Counted from the stretch's first letter, positions 1-8,301 are shown. The stretch: DNA of 64,000 nucleotides from Paraplanobispora siamensis (GCF_016863175.1 NZ_BOOJ01000020.1:17907-81906), one strand, 5' to 3'. Notes: generated from the letters alone by a model not told the origin. Made by a program: numbers and translations.

Positions 1-1
1 G

Positions 2-211
2 GCCGAGGCCGTACGGCTGCTCCGGGTGGGCGGCATCGTGGTCTTCGACAACGCCCTGTGGCACCACCGGGTCGCCGACCCGACCCAGCGCGACCCGGAC
101 ACCGTCGCCGTGCGGGAGCTGGGCAAGCTGGTGCGCGCCGACGAACGGCTCCGCCCGCTCCTGCTGCCGCTCGGCGACGGCATCCTCGCCGCGCTCAAGC
201 TCACCGACTAG
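2..211 (+). CDS. O-methyltransferase, C-terminal part (cut by window start)
   Basis: Only the last 69 residues are present; the gene begins before base 1. The segment AEAVRLLRVGGIVVFDNALW, followed by a stretch ending LLLPLGDGILAALK, is the typical end of family-3 SAM-dependent O-methyltransferases, where the loop after the last Rossmann strand carries the substrate-side FDNALW-type motif. The SAM-binding half is not visible, so substrate and metal use cannot be judged. It converges on the aminopeptidase gene with a gap of only 9 bases. Confidence 0.75.
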   Translation, partial: AEAVRLLRVGGIVVFDNALWHHRVADPTQRDPDTVAVRELGKLVRADERLRPLLLPLGDGILAALKLTD

Positions 212-220
212 CGCTCAGGC

Positions 221-1675
221 TCACCGGCCGGTCAGCCACTCCAGCAGCAGGCGGACGCCGAACCCGGTCGCGCCCTTGGTGAGCAGGCCCTCGTCGGCCG
301 TGCTGCGGCCGACCCCGGCGATGTCCAGGTGGGCCCACGGCCGCTTGCCGGTGAACTCGCGCAGGAACAGCGCCGCGGTGATCGACCCCGCGCCGTAGGC
401 GGAGCCCGCCTCGATGTTGGCCAGGTCCGCGACCGCGGACTCCAGGGCCGGGGCGTAGTCGTCGATCAGTGGCATTCGCCACAGTCGCTCGCCGCTGGCC
501 TCCCCCGCCTCGTTCAGCCTCGCGGCCAGCTCGTCGTCGGAGGCGAACACGGCGCCCAGGCCCTTGCCGAGCGCGATGCCGATCGCCCCGGTCAGCGTGG
601 CGATGTCCACCATGAGGTCCGGGTCGAGCTCGGCGTCGGCGTAGGCCAGCGCGTCGGCCATCACCAGGCGGCCCTCGGCGTCGGTGTTGAGCACCTCGAC
701 GGTCCGCCCGCCGTACTGCGTGATCACGTCTCCGGGCCGCTGGGCGGAGCCGGAGAAGGAGTTCTCGGCGGCGGCGATCAGGCCCGTGACGCGCACCGGC
801 GCCCCCAGCCTGGCCAGCGCGCCGAGCACCGCGATGACGACCGCGCCGCCCGCCATGTCGGTCTTCATGAACTTCATGTTGTCGGTGGGCTTGAGCGACA
901 GGCCGCCGGTGTCGTAGGTGATGCCCTTGCCGACGAGGACGTAGTGCCCGATCCGCTCGCCCCGGGCGCGGCGCTCCGGCGCGTCGGCGGGCTCGTAGGA
1001 CAGCTGGATCAGCCGCGGCGGGCTCACCGAGCCCTGGCCGACGGCCAGGATGCCGCCGAAGCCGCCGGACCGCAGCGCGTCCTCGTCCCACACCCGGGCG
1101 CTGGTGCGCCCCTGCGGGCCGTCCTCGGCCAGCTGCTCCAGGGCCCGCTCGGCGAGCCACTCGGGGTTCTTCTCCGACGACGGCGTGTTGGCCAGGTCCC
1201 TGGCGAGCGCGACCGCTCCGGCGATCGCCTGCCCCCTGGCCACCTCGGCCTCGGCGTCCTCGCTTGCGAACTCGATCGCGGCGACCGGCCCGGAGCCGCT
1301 CTCGCCGATCCGGAAGGTGTAGGCGGCCAGCAGCGCGCCCTCCACGAACGCGGCCCGCGCCCCCTCGGGCAGCACCACGCTGAGCGCGTCACGGCCCTTG
1401 GCCCGGCGCGCGACCGCCGCCCCCGCCTTGCGCAGCGCGGTGGCCGAGCCGTCGCCCACGCCGTACAGCAGCACGCGCCCGACGGCGTCGCCGCGGGCGA
1501 CCGGCACCTCGACGATCTCACCCGCCTCGCCTTTGGCCTGGTAGTGCTCCAGCAGCGGGGCGGCCGGGACGGGGAGCTCGACCCGGGGAGCGAGATCCTC
1601 CCCGAAGGGGACCGCCAGCAGGGCGGCGTCCGCCGACGCCTGCGCGACCGTGGTGATCGAGGTCTGTATGGGCAC
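221..1675 (-). CDS. pepA: leucyl aminopeptidase (M17 family)
   Basis: Cytosolic metallo-aminopeptidase that removes N-terminal residues from peptides. The 484-residue product has the poorly conserved N-terminal domain followed by the catalytic M17 domain. Seen: GKGITYDTGG near residue 249, the metal-site stretch KFMKTDMAGG near 269, and the family signature NTDAEGRL at 330-337. Length fits the family (about 480-500). I chose GTG at 1675 because a GGAG lies 7 bases upstream and translation then begins MPIQTSITTV; the longer open frame upstream is arginine/proline-rich non-homologous sequence. Probably a single-gene transcript: the next minus-strand gene ends at 1854, leaving about 180 bases between them. 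Confidence 0.95.
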   Translation of the reverse strand: MPIQTSITTVAQASADAALLAVPFGEDLAPRVELPVPAAPLLEHYQAKGEAGEIVEVPVARGDAVGRVLLYGVGDGSATALRKAGAAVARRAKGRDALSVVLPEGARAAFVEGALLAAYTFRIGESGSGPVAAIEFASEDAEAEVARGQAIAGAVALARDLANTPSSEKNPEWLAERALEQLAEDGPQGRTSARVWDEDALRSGGFGGILAVGQGSVSPPRLIQLSYEPADAPERRARGERIGHYVLVGKGITYDTGGLSLKPTDNMKFMKTDMAGGAVVIAVLGALARLGAPVRVTGLIAAAENSFSGSAQRPGDVITQYGGRTVEVLNTDAEGRLVMADALAYADAELDPDLMVDIATLTGAIGIALGKGLGAVFASDDELAARLNEAGEASGERLWRMPLIDDYAPALESAVADLANIEAGSAYGAGSITAALFLREFTGKRPWAHLDIAGVGRSTADEGLLTKGATGFGVRLLLEWLTGR

Positions 1676-1853
1676 GTGACAACTCCAGATCGTGAACCGG
1701 GAAACACCACGGCCCTGGCGCGAGCCACCACGGAGGCGGTCCAGCGGCCAGGGCCGTGTCATCGGTCGCGGTCGGACGGGCCATCGTCGGTGTCGTGCTT
1801 CTCGGAGCACGGGGGTCGGCGCCCGTCACATCCCGCCGGAGATCAGGCCGGAC

Positions 1854-2021
1854 TCAGCCGACGACCTTCTTCAGCTCCTCACCCAGGGCCCCCGCCTCGT
1901 CGGCCGAGAGTTCGACGACGAGCCGGCCGCCGCCCTCCAGGGGAACCCGCATGACGATCCCCCTGCCTTCCTTGACGACCTCCAGCGGACCATCGCCGGT
2001 CCTCGGCTTCATCGCCGCCAT
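1854..2021 (-). CDS. DUF3117-like small conserved protein
   Basis: A 55-residue protein beginning MAAMKPRTGDGPLEVVKEGR and ending EEAGALGEELKKVVG-like. It matches my recollection of the actinobacterial DUF3117 family in both length and sequence (the MKPRTGDGP start and the RVPLEGGGRLVVEL core). Function is unknown. The ATG at 2021 has GGAAGG about 9 bases upstream; the 22 codons open before it lack family character. It is encoded divergently from the PaaX-type gene that starts at 2212, so the 190 bases between them must carry both promoters. Confidence 0.85.
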   Translation of the reverse strand: MAAMKPRTGDGPLEVVKEGRGIVMRVPLEGGGRLVVELSADEAGALGEELKKVVG

Positions 2022-2211
2022 GCGTGTATCCCTTCCTGCTTCGGGCTCCGGATCTCCGACTGACCCGAGGGTGGCCGACGCATTCACGTCTTCTGTGATG
2101 TCCTATTATCCCGCCTCCGCACTCGGATTGGGAACGATCAGGTTCCGCATCTCGCCATCAAGCGCTCAATACCGTTGTCCGCAGCCCCTCCGGACGACCA
2201 AACTTGTCTTC

Positions 2212-2994
2212 GTGAACGCCCGCGCCGCGTTGTTCGACCTGTACGGGGACCACCTGCGGTCCCGGGGCGGCCGTGCGTCCGTGGCCGCGCTGGTCCGGCT
2301 CCTCGCCCCCCTGGAGATCGCGGCTCCCGCCGTGCGCACGGCCATCTCGCGGATGGTCCGGCAGGGCTGGCTCACCCCCGTCCGCCTGCCCAGCGGCCCC
2401 GGCTACGAGGTCACCCCCAAGTGCGTGCGCCGTCTCGACGAGGCCGCACTGAGAATTTACCGAGCCGGGACGATCGCCTGGTCGGGCCGCTGGCACCTGG
2501 TCGTGCTCCAGCCGTTGCGCGAGCGTCCGCGACGCGAGCGGGTCAAGGCCGACCTGTCCTTCCTCGGATACGCGCCGCTGTCGGAGACGACCTGGATCGG
2601 CCCGCGCTCCTCCCCCGAACTCGACTCCCTGCTCGCGGGGGAGAAGGCCGTGGCCGAGCGGTTCGAGGCCGTGCTCGACGGCGACCCGCGGGCCATGGTC
2701 GCCAGGACCTGGGACCTGGAGGCCATCGGGACGGCCTACGAGGAGTGGCTGGCCCAGGCGACGGAGCTGATCGGCGCCCTGCCGGACGGCTCCCCCGACG
2801 ACCGCGTCTTCGCCACCCGCAGCAGGCTGTTGCACGGGTGGCGCAACTTCCTCTTCCGCGATCCCGGGCTCCCGGCCTGCCTGCTGCCGGACGGCTGGGC
2901 CGGGGAGAAGGCCAGAGCCTACTTCGAGCAGGAGGCCGCCCGGCTGCTCCCCGCGGCCGCGGCGTTCGTCGACAGCCAGCTGACCGAACAGTGA
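2212..2994 (+). CDS. PaaX-family transcriptional regulator
   Basis: A 260-residue repressor of the PaaX type. The N-terminus (NARAALFDLYGDHLRSRGG then TAISRMVRQGWL) is the winged helix-turn-helix. The C-terminal half (WHLVVLQPLRE, FLFRDPGLPACLLPDGW) is the PaaX effector/dimer region. PaaX proteins repress phenylacetate catabolism in response to phenylacetyl-CoA. The GTG at 2212 is chosen because family members start a few residues before the RALFDLYG stretch; no ATG lies nearby. It precedes a PaaG-like enzyme by 13 bases, so the pair is an operon. No other paa gene is in the window, so the actual inducer is uncertain. Confidence 0.85.
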   Translation: MNARAALFDLYGDHLRSRGGRASVAALVRLLAPLEIAAPAVRTAISRMVRQGWLTPVRLPSGPGYEVTPKCVRRLDEAALRIYRAGTIAWSGRWHLVVLQPLRERPRRERVKADLSFLGYAPLSETTWIGPRSSPELDSLLAGEKAVAERFEAVLDGDPRAMVARTWDLEAIGTAYEEWLAQATELIGALPDGSPDDRVFATRSRLLHGWRNFLFRDPGLPACLLPDGWAGEKARAYFEQEAARLLPAAAAFVDSQLTEQ

Positions 2995-3007
2995 AGGGGT
3001 CCTTCCG

Positions 3008-3790
3008 TTGAACGATGTCCTCTACTCCGTGGACGACGGGGTCGCCACCGTCACCCTGGACCGCCCCGAGGCGATGAACTCGCTCACCGTCCGGATGAAG
3101 ACCGAGCTGCTGGAGGCGCTGAACAGGGCCTCCCAGGCCTTCGCCGTGCGCGCGGTGCTGCTGACGGGCTCTGGCCGGGCCTTCTGCGCCGGGCAGGACC
3201 TCAACGAGCACGCCGCGAACCTGGAGGCCGGCCGCGGCCTGAACGACACGGTGCGCGAGCACTACAACCCGATCGTCCGCACGATCGCCGAGATGGGCAA
3301 GCCGGTGATCGCCGCGGTGAACGGCGTGGCGGCGGGCGCGGGCGCCTCCCTGGCCTTCGCCTGCGACCTGCGGATCGCCTCGGAGAAGGCCAAGTTCGCG
3401 ATGGCCTTCACCGGGATCGGCCTGGCCCCCGACTCCGGCGCCTCCTGGACCCTGCAGCGCCTGGTCGGCCCGGCCCGCGCGGCCGAGCTCCTGCTGCTGG
3501 GCGAGCCGCTGGACGCCGCCCGCGCGATGGAGCTCGGCGTCGTCTCCAAGGTCGTCCCGGCCGGGGAACTGGAGGCCGCCGCCCGGGCTCTGGCCGTACG
3601 GCTGGCGCAGGGCCCCACCGCCGCCTACGCCGCCACCAAGCGGGCGCTGGCGTTCGCGGCGGACAGCGGCCTGGGCGAGGCACTGGAGCTGGAGGCCGAC
3701 CTGCAGGACGCCTGCGCCAAGACCGACGACCACCTGAACGCCACGCGGGCCTTCCTCAAGAAGGAGCGACCGGTCTTCGAGGGCCACTAG
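3008..3790 (+). CDS. enoyl-CoA hydratase/isomerase, PaaG-like
   Basis: Crotonase-fold acyl-CoA enzyme of 260 residues. Seen: the oxyanion-hole stretches GRAFCAGQDLNEH and AAVNGVAAGAGASLAFACD, and GIGLAPDSGASWTLQRLVG, where the Asp is typical of the PaaG type (ring 1,2-epoxyphenylacetyl-CoA isomerase) rather than the Glu-Glu pair of true hydratases. The start is TTG at 3008, which follows AAGGGG by about 7 bases and the PaaX stop by 13. Placement directly behind a PaaX regulator supports aromatic acyl-CoA metabolism, but a general enoyl-CoA isomerase cannot be excluded. Confidence 0.88.
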   Translation: MNDVLYSVDDGVATVTLDRPEAMNSLTVRMKTELLEALNRASQAFAVRAVLLTGSGRAFCAGQDLNEHAANLEAGRGLNDTVREHYNPIVRTIAEMGKPVIAAVNGVAAGAGASLAFACDLRIASEKAKFAMAFTGIGLAPDSGASWTLQRLVGPARAAELLLLGEPLDAARAMELGVVSKVVPAGELEAAARALAVRLAQGPTAAYAATKRALAFAADSGLGEALELEADLQDACAKTDDHLNATRAFLKKERPVFEGH

Positions 3791-3868
3791 GCCGTCTCCC
3801 GGGCCGCCTCCTAGATCGTCCCCTGGGTCGTCTCCCGGGTCGTCTCCGCCCCTCCTGCGGGCCCTTTC

Positions 3869-3890
3869 CCCGATCTTTGCCGGGATCGGG
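3869..3890 (+). terminator. hairpin after the PaaG-like gene
   Basis: CCCGATC and GATCGGG pair over an 8-base loop, 78 bases after the PaaG stop. There is no long T tract, as is common in high-GC actinobacteria, so this is a structural guess. The rest of the 206-base gap (3791-3996) is C/G-rich with short repeats of the type GTCGTCTCCCGG, and I see nothing else in it. Confidence 0.4.
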
Positions 3891-3996
3891 CCCGGCGGGG
3901 TGACGCGGCGGGCAGGGGACTCCGGGAAACGCGCCGCCGGCGCCGGGCCGTGTCCCGGCCCGGCGGTCCCTCCTGGAGGATCACAGAGGAGCCCAG

Positions 3997-4308
3997 GTGT
4001 CCAGCCCTCAGCCCGCCTCCGGACGTCGCCTCACCCCCGAGGAGCGCGCCGCCCTGTACGAGACGTCCCGGCGCACCAGACTCCGGGTGCTGGTCCTCGT
4101 CCCGGTGGTGATCGCGCTGTTCGTCCTCCTGATGGTGGCCGTCCCTCCCGCGGCGACGAAACCGGCGGCGTTCCTGGGCACCCTCCTCGGCATCGGGGTC
4201 GTCGTGCTGCAGGGAAGGGCGCTGCACAACCTGCACACCAGGCTGGGGATCACCGGCGAGGAGGGCAGGGCGGTCGTCGCCGAGGAACGGGCCCGGCGCC
4301 GCGCGTGA
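3997..4308 (+). CDS. small two-helix membrane protein
   Basis: A 103-residue hypothetical protein. A basic, charged N-terminus (residues 1-30) precedes two hydrophobic segments, VLVLVPVVIALFVLLMVAV (about 32-50) and a second around 60-76 (AFLGTLLGIGVVVLQG). A charged C-terminus ends EERARRRA. The GTG at 3997 has AGAGGAG 6 bases upstream. I do not recognise the family. It stands alone between the PaaG-like gene and the convergent tag gene. Confidence 0.7.
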   Translation: MSSPQPASGRRLTPEERAALYETSRRTRLRVLVLVPVVIALFVLLMVAVPPAATKPAAFLGTLLGIGVVVLQGRALHNLHTRLGITGEEGRAVVAEERARRRA

Positions 4309-4347
4309 GGAGGGAACCTCAGGGCGTGTCCGAGGGGCGCGCTCCGG

Positions 4348-4908
4348 TCAGGAGACCGCGTCCCGGACCCAGCAGCCGGCGACGTGGTCGTTGACCAGGC
4401 CGATGGCCTGCATCAGCGCGTAGGCGGTGGTGGGGCCGACGAAGCGGAAGCCGTGCCTGCGCAGCTCCTTGGCCAGCGCCTTGGAGCCGGGGGTCTGGGC
4501 GGGCACGTCGGCGTCGGTCGCCGGCACCGGAGAGCCGGGGTCGGCATGGCGCCAGACCAGGTCGGACAGGCCCACGTCGAGCGCGACCCGCGCGTTGGCG
4601 ACGGCCGCCTCGATCTTGGCCCGGTTGCGGACGATGCCCGGGTCGGCGAGCAGCCGGTCCACGTCGGACTGGCCGAACGCGGCCACGGCCGGGATGGAGA
4701 ACCCGGCGAAGGCGGCGCGGAAGTTCTCCCGCTTGCGCAGGATCGTGATCCAGGACAGGCCCGACTGGAAGGCCTCCAGCGTGAGCCGCTCGAACACCCG
4801 GTCGTCGCCCTCGACCCTGCGGCCCCACTCGTCGTCGTGGTAGGCGATGTACTCGGGCGCGGAGGTCACCCACCCGCAGCGCACGGGCCCGTTCTGCCGC
4901 CCGCTCAT
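4348..4908 (-). CDS. tag: DNA-3-methyladenine glycosylase I
   Basis: A 186-residue base-excision repair glycosylase that removes 3-methyladenine from alkylated DNA. Seen: CGWVTSAPEYIAYHDDEWG at the N-terminus (the Cys is a Zn ligand in Tag, and YHDxEWG is the family signature), LEAFQSGLSWITILRKRENF, the helix-hairpin stretch GIVRNRAKIEA, and the C-terminal GPTTAYALMQAIGLVNDH with the Zn-ligand His-Cys region after it. The ATG overlaps the stop of the DivIVA-domain gene as ATGA, and GAGGAG lies 5 bases upstream, so the two genes are translationally coupled. Confidence 0.95.
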   Translation of the reverse strand: MSGRQNGPVRCGWVTSAPEYIAYHDDEWGRRVEGDDRVFERLTLEAFQSGLSWITILRKRENFRAAFAGFSIPAVAAFGQSDVDRLLADPGIVRNRAKIEAAVANARVALDVGLSDLVWRHADPGSPVPATDADVPAQTPGSKALAKELRRHGFRFVGPTTAYALMQAIGLVNDHVAGCWVRDAVS

Positions 4909-5513
4909 CGCGGCTCCTCCGCCTCCGCCCGTCCGGTGGAGGCGGTCTCGGCCCGGTCGGCCGGCGCGGCCTCCGCCTGGTCGTCGCTCACCGTCCCGGC
5001 CTGCCCGGCGCGCGCCGTGCCGGTGCGGGCGGCCGCCGGCTCCGCGTGCCCGGCGGACGCCCCGCCGTTCTCCGACGACGGGTTCTCCCAGCCGCCGAAG
5101 GACCCGGCGGCCTCCCCGGGCACCTCGGCGGGCTCATCCCGCGGGATCTCGGGCTTGTGCTGGGTGACCGGCCCGTACGCCGGGGCCGCGTGGACCTCCT
5201 GGCGCGCCTGGAGCCTGCTGGCGAGCAGCTCGGAGACCCGCTGCTCCAGCACCGCGATCCTGGTGTCGCGCTCGCTCAGCGCGCTGGCGACGCGCTGCAG
5301 CGCCTCGTCGACGCTCTGCGTGTGATAGCCGACCAGGCTCACCGGCAGCTGCAGCGCCATGAAGTCCACGGCGTTGAGCTGCCCGGCCTCGGGCAGGGCG
5401 AGCGGGGGGACGTCGGGGGCGAACTCGGTGAGCTCGCCGCCTTTCCCCATGGCGACCATCACCACACCGGCGAGGATGGCGAGGGCGGCGAGGGCGAGTA
5501 CGACCAGCAGCAC
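4905..5513 (-). CDS. membrane-anchored DivIVA-domain protein
   Basis: A 202-residue protein. Residues 1-20 form a single membrane helix (LLVVLALAALAILAGVVMVA). A DivIVA-like segment follows (LNAVDFMALQLPVSLVGYHT then VDEALQRVASALSERDTRIA, predicted coiled coil). The C-terminal 90 residues are Ala/Glu-rich and of low complexity. Proteins of this kind are conserved in actinobacteria and are thought to act in polar growth or the cell envelope; that role is inferred. GTG at 5513 is the first plausible start before the membrane helix, but an upstream ATT/other start is possible. It shares an ATGA overlap with tag and is divergent from the gene at 5556, with a 42-base shared promoter gap. Confidence 0.75.
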   Translation of the reverse strand: MLLVVLALAALAILAGVVMVAMGKGGELTEFAPDVPPLALPEAGQLNAVDFMALQLPVSLVGYHTQSVDEALQRVASALSERDTRIAVLEQRVSELLASRLQARQEVHAAPAYGPVTQHKPEIPRDEPAEVPGEAAGSFGGWENPSSENGGASAGHAEPAAARTGTARAGQAGTVSDDQAEAAPADRAETASTGRAEAEEPR

Positions 5514-5543
5514 ACTACGAATCGTGCCACAACTCTCCCGCCT

Positions 5544-5549
5544 TAGGAT
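5544..5549 (+). promoter_or_regulatory. -10 element of a leaderless promoter
   Basis: TAGGAT ends 6 bases before the ATG at 5556, so transcription would begin at or next to the start codon. No good -35 is visible. Confidence 0.5.
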
Positions 5550-5555
5550 CGTGGG

Positions 5556-5876
5556 ATGGCGGCGCTCATGGTGATCGGACCGGATGACGACGGCGAGGCC
5601 GGCTGGGCCGAGGCCCGCTCGGTCGCGGAGATCGAACGGCTCGTCCGGGCCGGGCGCACCGTCGTCGTCACCCCCGCGGAGCTGACCGGGCCGCAGGACG
5701 GCGGGTCCCCGGACGACGAAGAGGCCGCCGAGCTGGCCGCGGCCTCGATCTGCGCCTGGCTGGGCGCCCGGGTCTTCCGTACCTCCCGGCCCGATCAGGT
5801 ACGGCTCGCGGTCGAGATGACCGAGTCCCTGGCCGGCCGCCGGCCTCCCGCCCTGGCCCGCCGCGGCCTCGCCTGA
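5556..5876 (+). CDS. conserved hypothetical, DHPS-C-terminus-like
   Basis: A 106-residue acidic protein. Its only suggestive segment is AAASICAWLGARVFRTSRPD followed by QVRLAVEMTESL, which resembles the end of dihydropteroate synthases, where a GA-V-RVHDV motif precedes the last helix. The catalytic barrel is missing, so it is not a DHPS itself. The ATG at 5556 lies 6 bases after a TAGGAT box and has no clear Shine-Dalgarno, which suggests a leaderless mRNA. It is divergent from the DivIVA-domain gene. Function unknown. Confidence 0.65.
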   Translation: MAALMVIGPDDDGEAGWAEARSVAEIERLVRAGRTVVVTPAELTGPQDGGSPDDEEAAELAAASICAWLGARVFRTSRPDQVRLAVEMTESLAGRRPPALARRGLA

Positions 5877-5972
5877 GTCCCCGCCGGGCGGGCGGGGATC
5901 GGGCCGGCACCGATCCGTCCGGGTCTTGACAGCTCTGGGGAGCCTGCCTAGGCGTGGGACCGGAGGTGGTTC

Positions 5973-6887
5973 ATGACGGGGCAGACACCGACCGGACGCG
6001 ACGACGGAGCCGCCGCGCGGGAGGAGCGGAATCTCCTCTACTCCGCATGCCGGTGGATCGCCGCACTGATCCTGGTGCAGTACGGCTTCGCCAAGCTCTT
6101 CGGCGCCCAGTTCACCGTGCTCGACTCCGAGCTCGACAAGCCGATGGGCACGGTGAGCGGGTTCTGGCTGACGTGGTACTACTTCGGCTACTCGCCGATC
6201 TTCGGCAACCTGCTCGCGCTCCTGCAGATCGGCCTCGGCCTGGCGCTGGCGTTCCGTCGCACCGCGCTGCTCGGGGCCGCGGGCACCGCGCCGCTGCTCG
6301 GCGGCATCAGCGTGCTGAACCTCTCCTACGGGATCGCCCTGGACGCCCTGGTCGTCTCCCTGATCGGAGCCGGCTGCGCCGGCTACGTGTTGTGGCGGCA
6401 CCGCCGGGAGCTGAAGGCGGTGTTCTGGGACGACCGGGCCGCCTCCGGCGCGCGTCCGCGATGGGTGCGCGCCGTGCTCGTGGTGCTCCTGCTCGCCGTT
6501 CCGGCCTCGTGCTCGTACTACGTCGCCAACTACAACAACCGGGCGCCCACCGCGCTCGACGGCACCTGGGAGGTGACGGCGGGCGACTTCCGGCCGCCGG
6601 GCCTGCCCGGTCCGGCCGAGCGCGCCTACTTCGAGCACAACCGCGCCCACCAGCTCGTCCTGCGCAGCGGATGGACATGGCAGACCCATCACTTCGAGGT
6701 CGATCCGGCCGCCCGCGCGATCGGGGTCTGGCGGACGTGGCTCCGCAAAGACGAACAGCTGCTGTCCGGGCGCTACGACCTCACCGGCGACCGGCTGGTG
6801 ATCACCGCTACGGACCCGGCCTCCGGCCGGCCCCTGCGCTGGGAGCTGCGGCGGGTGCCCCCCGGGCAGCTCCGCCGCAGCCTGTGA
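5973..6887 (+). CDS. DoxX-like membrane protein with extracytoplasmic tail
   Basis: A 304-residue protein. The N-terminal 160 residues carry about four membrane helices (ALILVQYGFAKLFGAQF, a segment near WYYFGYSPIFGNLLALLQIG, ALLGAAGTAPLLGGI, and DALVVSLIGAGCAGYVLW) in the DoxX/DUF-type arrangement. A fifth helix (AVLVVLLLAVPASCSYYVAN) leads to a soluble C-terminal domain of about 110 residues, starting LDGTWEVTAGDF, that looks lipocalin-like. ATG at 5973 has GGAGG 6 bases upstream. A possible promoter upstream is TTGACA at 5926 with a weak -10 at 5949. Function unknown; DoxX relatives are linked to redox or quinone biology. Confidence 0.75.
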   Translation: MTGQTPTGRDDGAAAREERNLLYSACRWIAALILVQYGFAKLFGAQFTVLDSELDKPMGTVSGFWLTWYYFGYSPIFGNLLALLQIGLGLALAFRRTALLGAAGTAPLLGGISVLNLSYGIALDALVVSLIGAGCAGYVLWRHRRELKAVFWDDRAASGARPRWVRAVLVVLLLAVPASCSYYVANYNNRAPTALDGTWEVTAGDFRPPGLPGPAERAYFEHNRAHQLVLRSGWTWQTHHFEVDPAARAIGVWRTWLRKDEQLLSGRYDLTGDRLVITATDPASGRPLRWELRRVPPGQLRRSL

Positions 6888-6902
6888 CCGGTGCGCGGCG
6901 CG

Positions 6903-7490
6903 TCAGCCCGCGCTGGCCTCTCCCAGTTCCTCCGGGCTGGGGACCAGGTGCCGGGGCGTCTTCTCCAGGAGCTCGAAGGCCTCCTCGACCGCGGTGGTCC
7001 AGGAGATCGCGTCGAAGACGCCCGGGCGGGTGAAACCGGCCTCGTGCATGCCCTCGACGAGCTCGCGCAGCGGGGCGTACAGGCCCCAGGGGTCCAGGAT
7101 CACCAGCGGCTTGTCGTGCAGCCCCAGCGTCCGCGCCGTCCAGATCTCGAACAGCTCCTCCAGCGTGCCGATGCCGCCGGGCAGCACCAGGAAGGCGTCG
7201 GAGCGGGCGTCCATGATCCCCTTGCGCTCACGCATGTCGGCGGTGACGACGAGCTCGTCGGACTCCTGGTCGGCGATCTCGATGTCCACCAGGACCTGCG
7301 GGATCACCCCGACCGTACGGCCGCCGGCCGCGCGGGCCGCCCGCGCCACCGCCCCCATGCACGACACCGTGGCGCCTCCGCTGACCAGAGTGTGCCCGCG
7401 TCCGGCGAGTTCCCGGCCCACCTCCTCCGCCAGGGCCAGGTACTTCTGGTCAATCTTCTGGCTCGACGCCAGGAATACGCAGATAAACAC
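6903..7490 (-). CDS. LOG/TIGR00730-family protein (copy 1)
   Basis: A 195-residue Rossmann-fold protein of the LOG family (phosphoribohydrolases acting on nucleoside 5'-monophosphates; plant members release cytokinin). Seen: SGGA at 37, the active-site Arg-Glu region MRERKGIM at 86-93, and the phosphate-binding PGGIGTLEE at 104-112. The first glycine motif reads SGGATVSCMG instead of the usual SGGGxxGLMG, so substrate preference may differ. GTG at 7490, with AGGG 7 bases upstream, begins MFICVFLASS. It lies 9 bases behind a second LOG-family gene in the same operon. Confidence 0.85.
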   Translation of the reverse strand: MFICVFLASSQKIDQKYLALAEEVGRELAGRGHTLVSGGATVSCMGAVARAARAAGGRTVGVIPQVLVDIEIADQESDELVVTADMRERKGIMDARSDAFLVLPGGIGTLEELFEIWTARTLGLHDKPLVILDPWGLYAPLRELVEGMHEAGFTRPGVFDAISWTTAVEEAFELLEKTPRHLVPSPEELGEASAG

Positions 7491-7499
7491 GGATCAACC

Positions 7500-8294
7500 C
7501 TATTGGGCGTCCCCCACCGTGTTCTTGACCGCCTCCGCCTCCTCATCGCGCAGCCGGGACCTGTTGCGATCCGCGTCGACGATGATCCGCACCGCCTCGT
7601 CCGGGTCGTCGGTCACGTGGATGAGGTCGAGGTCCTCCGGGGAGATCTTCCCGGAGGACGCGAGGCTGGACTTGATCCAGTCGATCATCCCGCCCCAGAA
7701 CTCCGTGCCCATCAGCACCACGGGGAAGGAGGTCACCTTGCGGGTCTGGACGAGCGTCAGCGCCTCGAACAGCTCGTCCAGGGTGCCGAACCCGCCCGGG
7801 AGCGTGACGAAGCCACAGGAGTACTTCACGAACATGGTCTTGCGGACGAAGAAGTAGCGGAACTCGATGCCGAGGTCCACGTACTCGTTCATCTGCTGTT
7901 CGAAGGGCAGCTCGATGCCGAGCCCGACCGAGACGCCGCCCGCCTCGACGGCCCCCCTGTTGGCCGCCTCCATGCAGCCGGGACCGCCGCCGGTGATCAC
8001 GGCGTAGCCCGCCTCGGAGAGCTTGCGACCGAGCTCGACGCCCAGCGCGTACTCCGGAGAGTCCTCGGGCGTGCGGGCGGAGCCGAAGACGGTCACCGCC
8101 TGGGGCAGCTCGGCGAGCTGGCCGAAGCCCTCCACGAACTCCGCCTGGATGCGCAGGACCCGCCACGGATCCATGTGCAGCCAGTCCGCCGGTCCCCGGC
8201 GGTCGAGCAGCCTCTGGTCGTAGGTGGAATCGGGGACGAAGTCGCCGCGGACCACAGCGGATCCCTGACGGCGCTCCGGACGTGTCTTCTTCAT
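7500..8294 (-). CDS. LOG/TIGR00730-family protein (copy 2, long form)
   Basis: A 264-residue member with an N-terminal extension of about 60 residues before the Rossmann core. Seen: VTVFGSARTPEDSPEY at 67-82, TGGGPGCMEAANRGA at 101-115, FFVRKTMFVKYS at 148-159, and PGGFGTLDE at 166-174, all canonical. It is therefore the better candidate for a working AMP/CMP phosphoribohydrolase of the operon. ATG at 8294 has no Shine-Dalgarno; a TAGCGT box ends 7 bases upstream, pointing to leaderless translation. In actinobacteria this gene is commonly near dapE, as here (from memory). Confidence 0.88.
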   Translation of the reverse strand: MKKTRPERRQGSAVVRGDFVPDSTYDQRLLDRRGPADWLHMDPWRVLRIQAEFVEGFGQLAELPQAVTVFGSARTPEDSPEYALGVELGRKLSEAGYAVITGGGPGCMEAANRGAVEAGGVSVGLGIELPFEQQMNEYVDLGIEFRYFFVRKTMFVKYSCGFVTLPGGFGTLDELFEALTLVQTRKVTSFPVVLMGTEFWGGMIDWIKSSLASSGKISPEDLDLIHVTDDPDEAVRIIVDADRNRSRLRDEEAEAVKNTVGDAQ

Positions 8295-8301
8295 GCGGAT
8301 C

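Noticed and set aside
5514..6692. Long N-terminal extension of the DivIVA-domain protein
   Set aside because: Runs antisense through two plus-strand genes, has no homology-like composition and would bury the membrane helix; the GTG at 5513 is enough.
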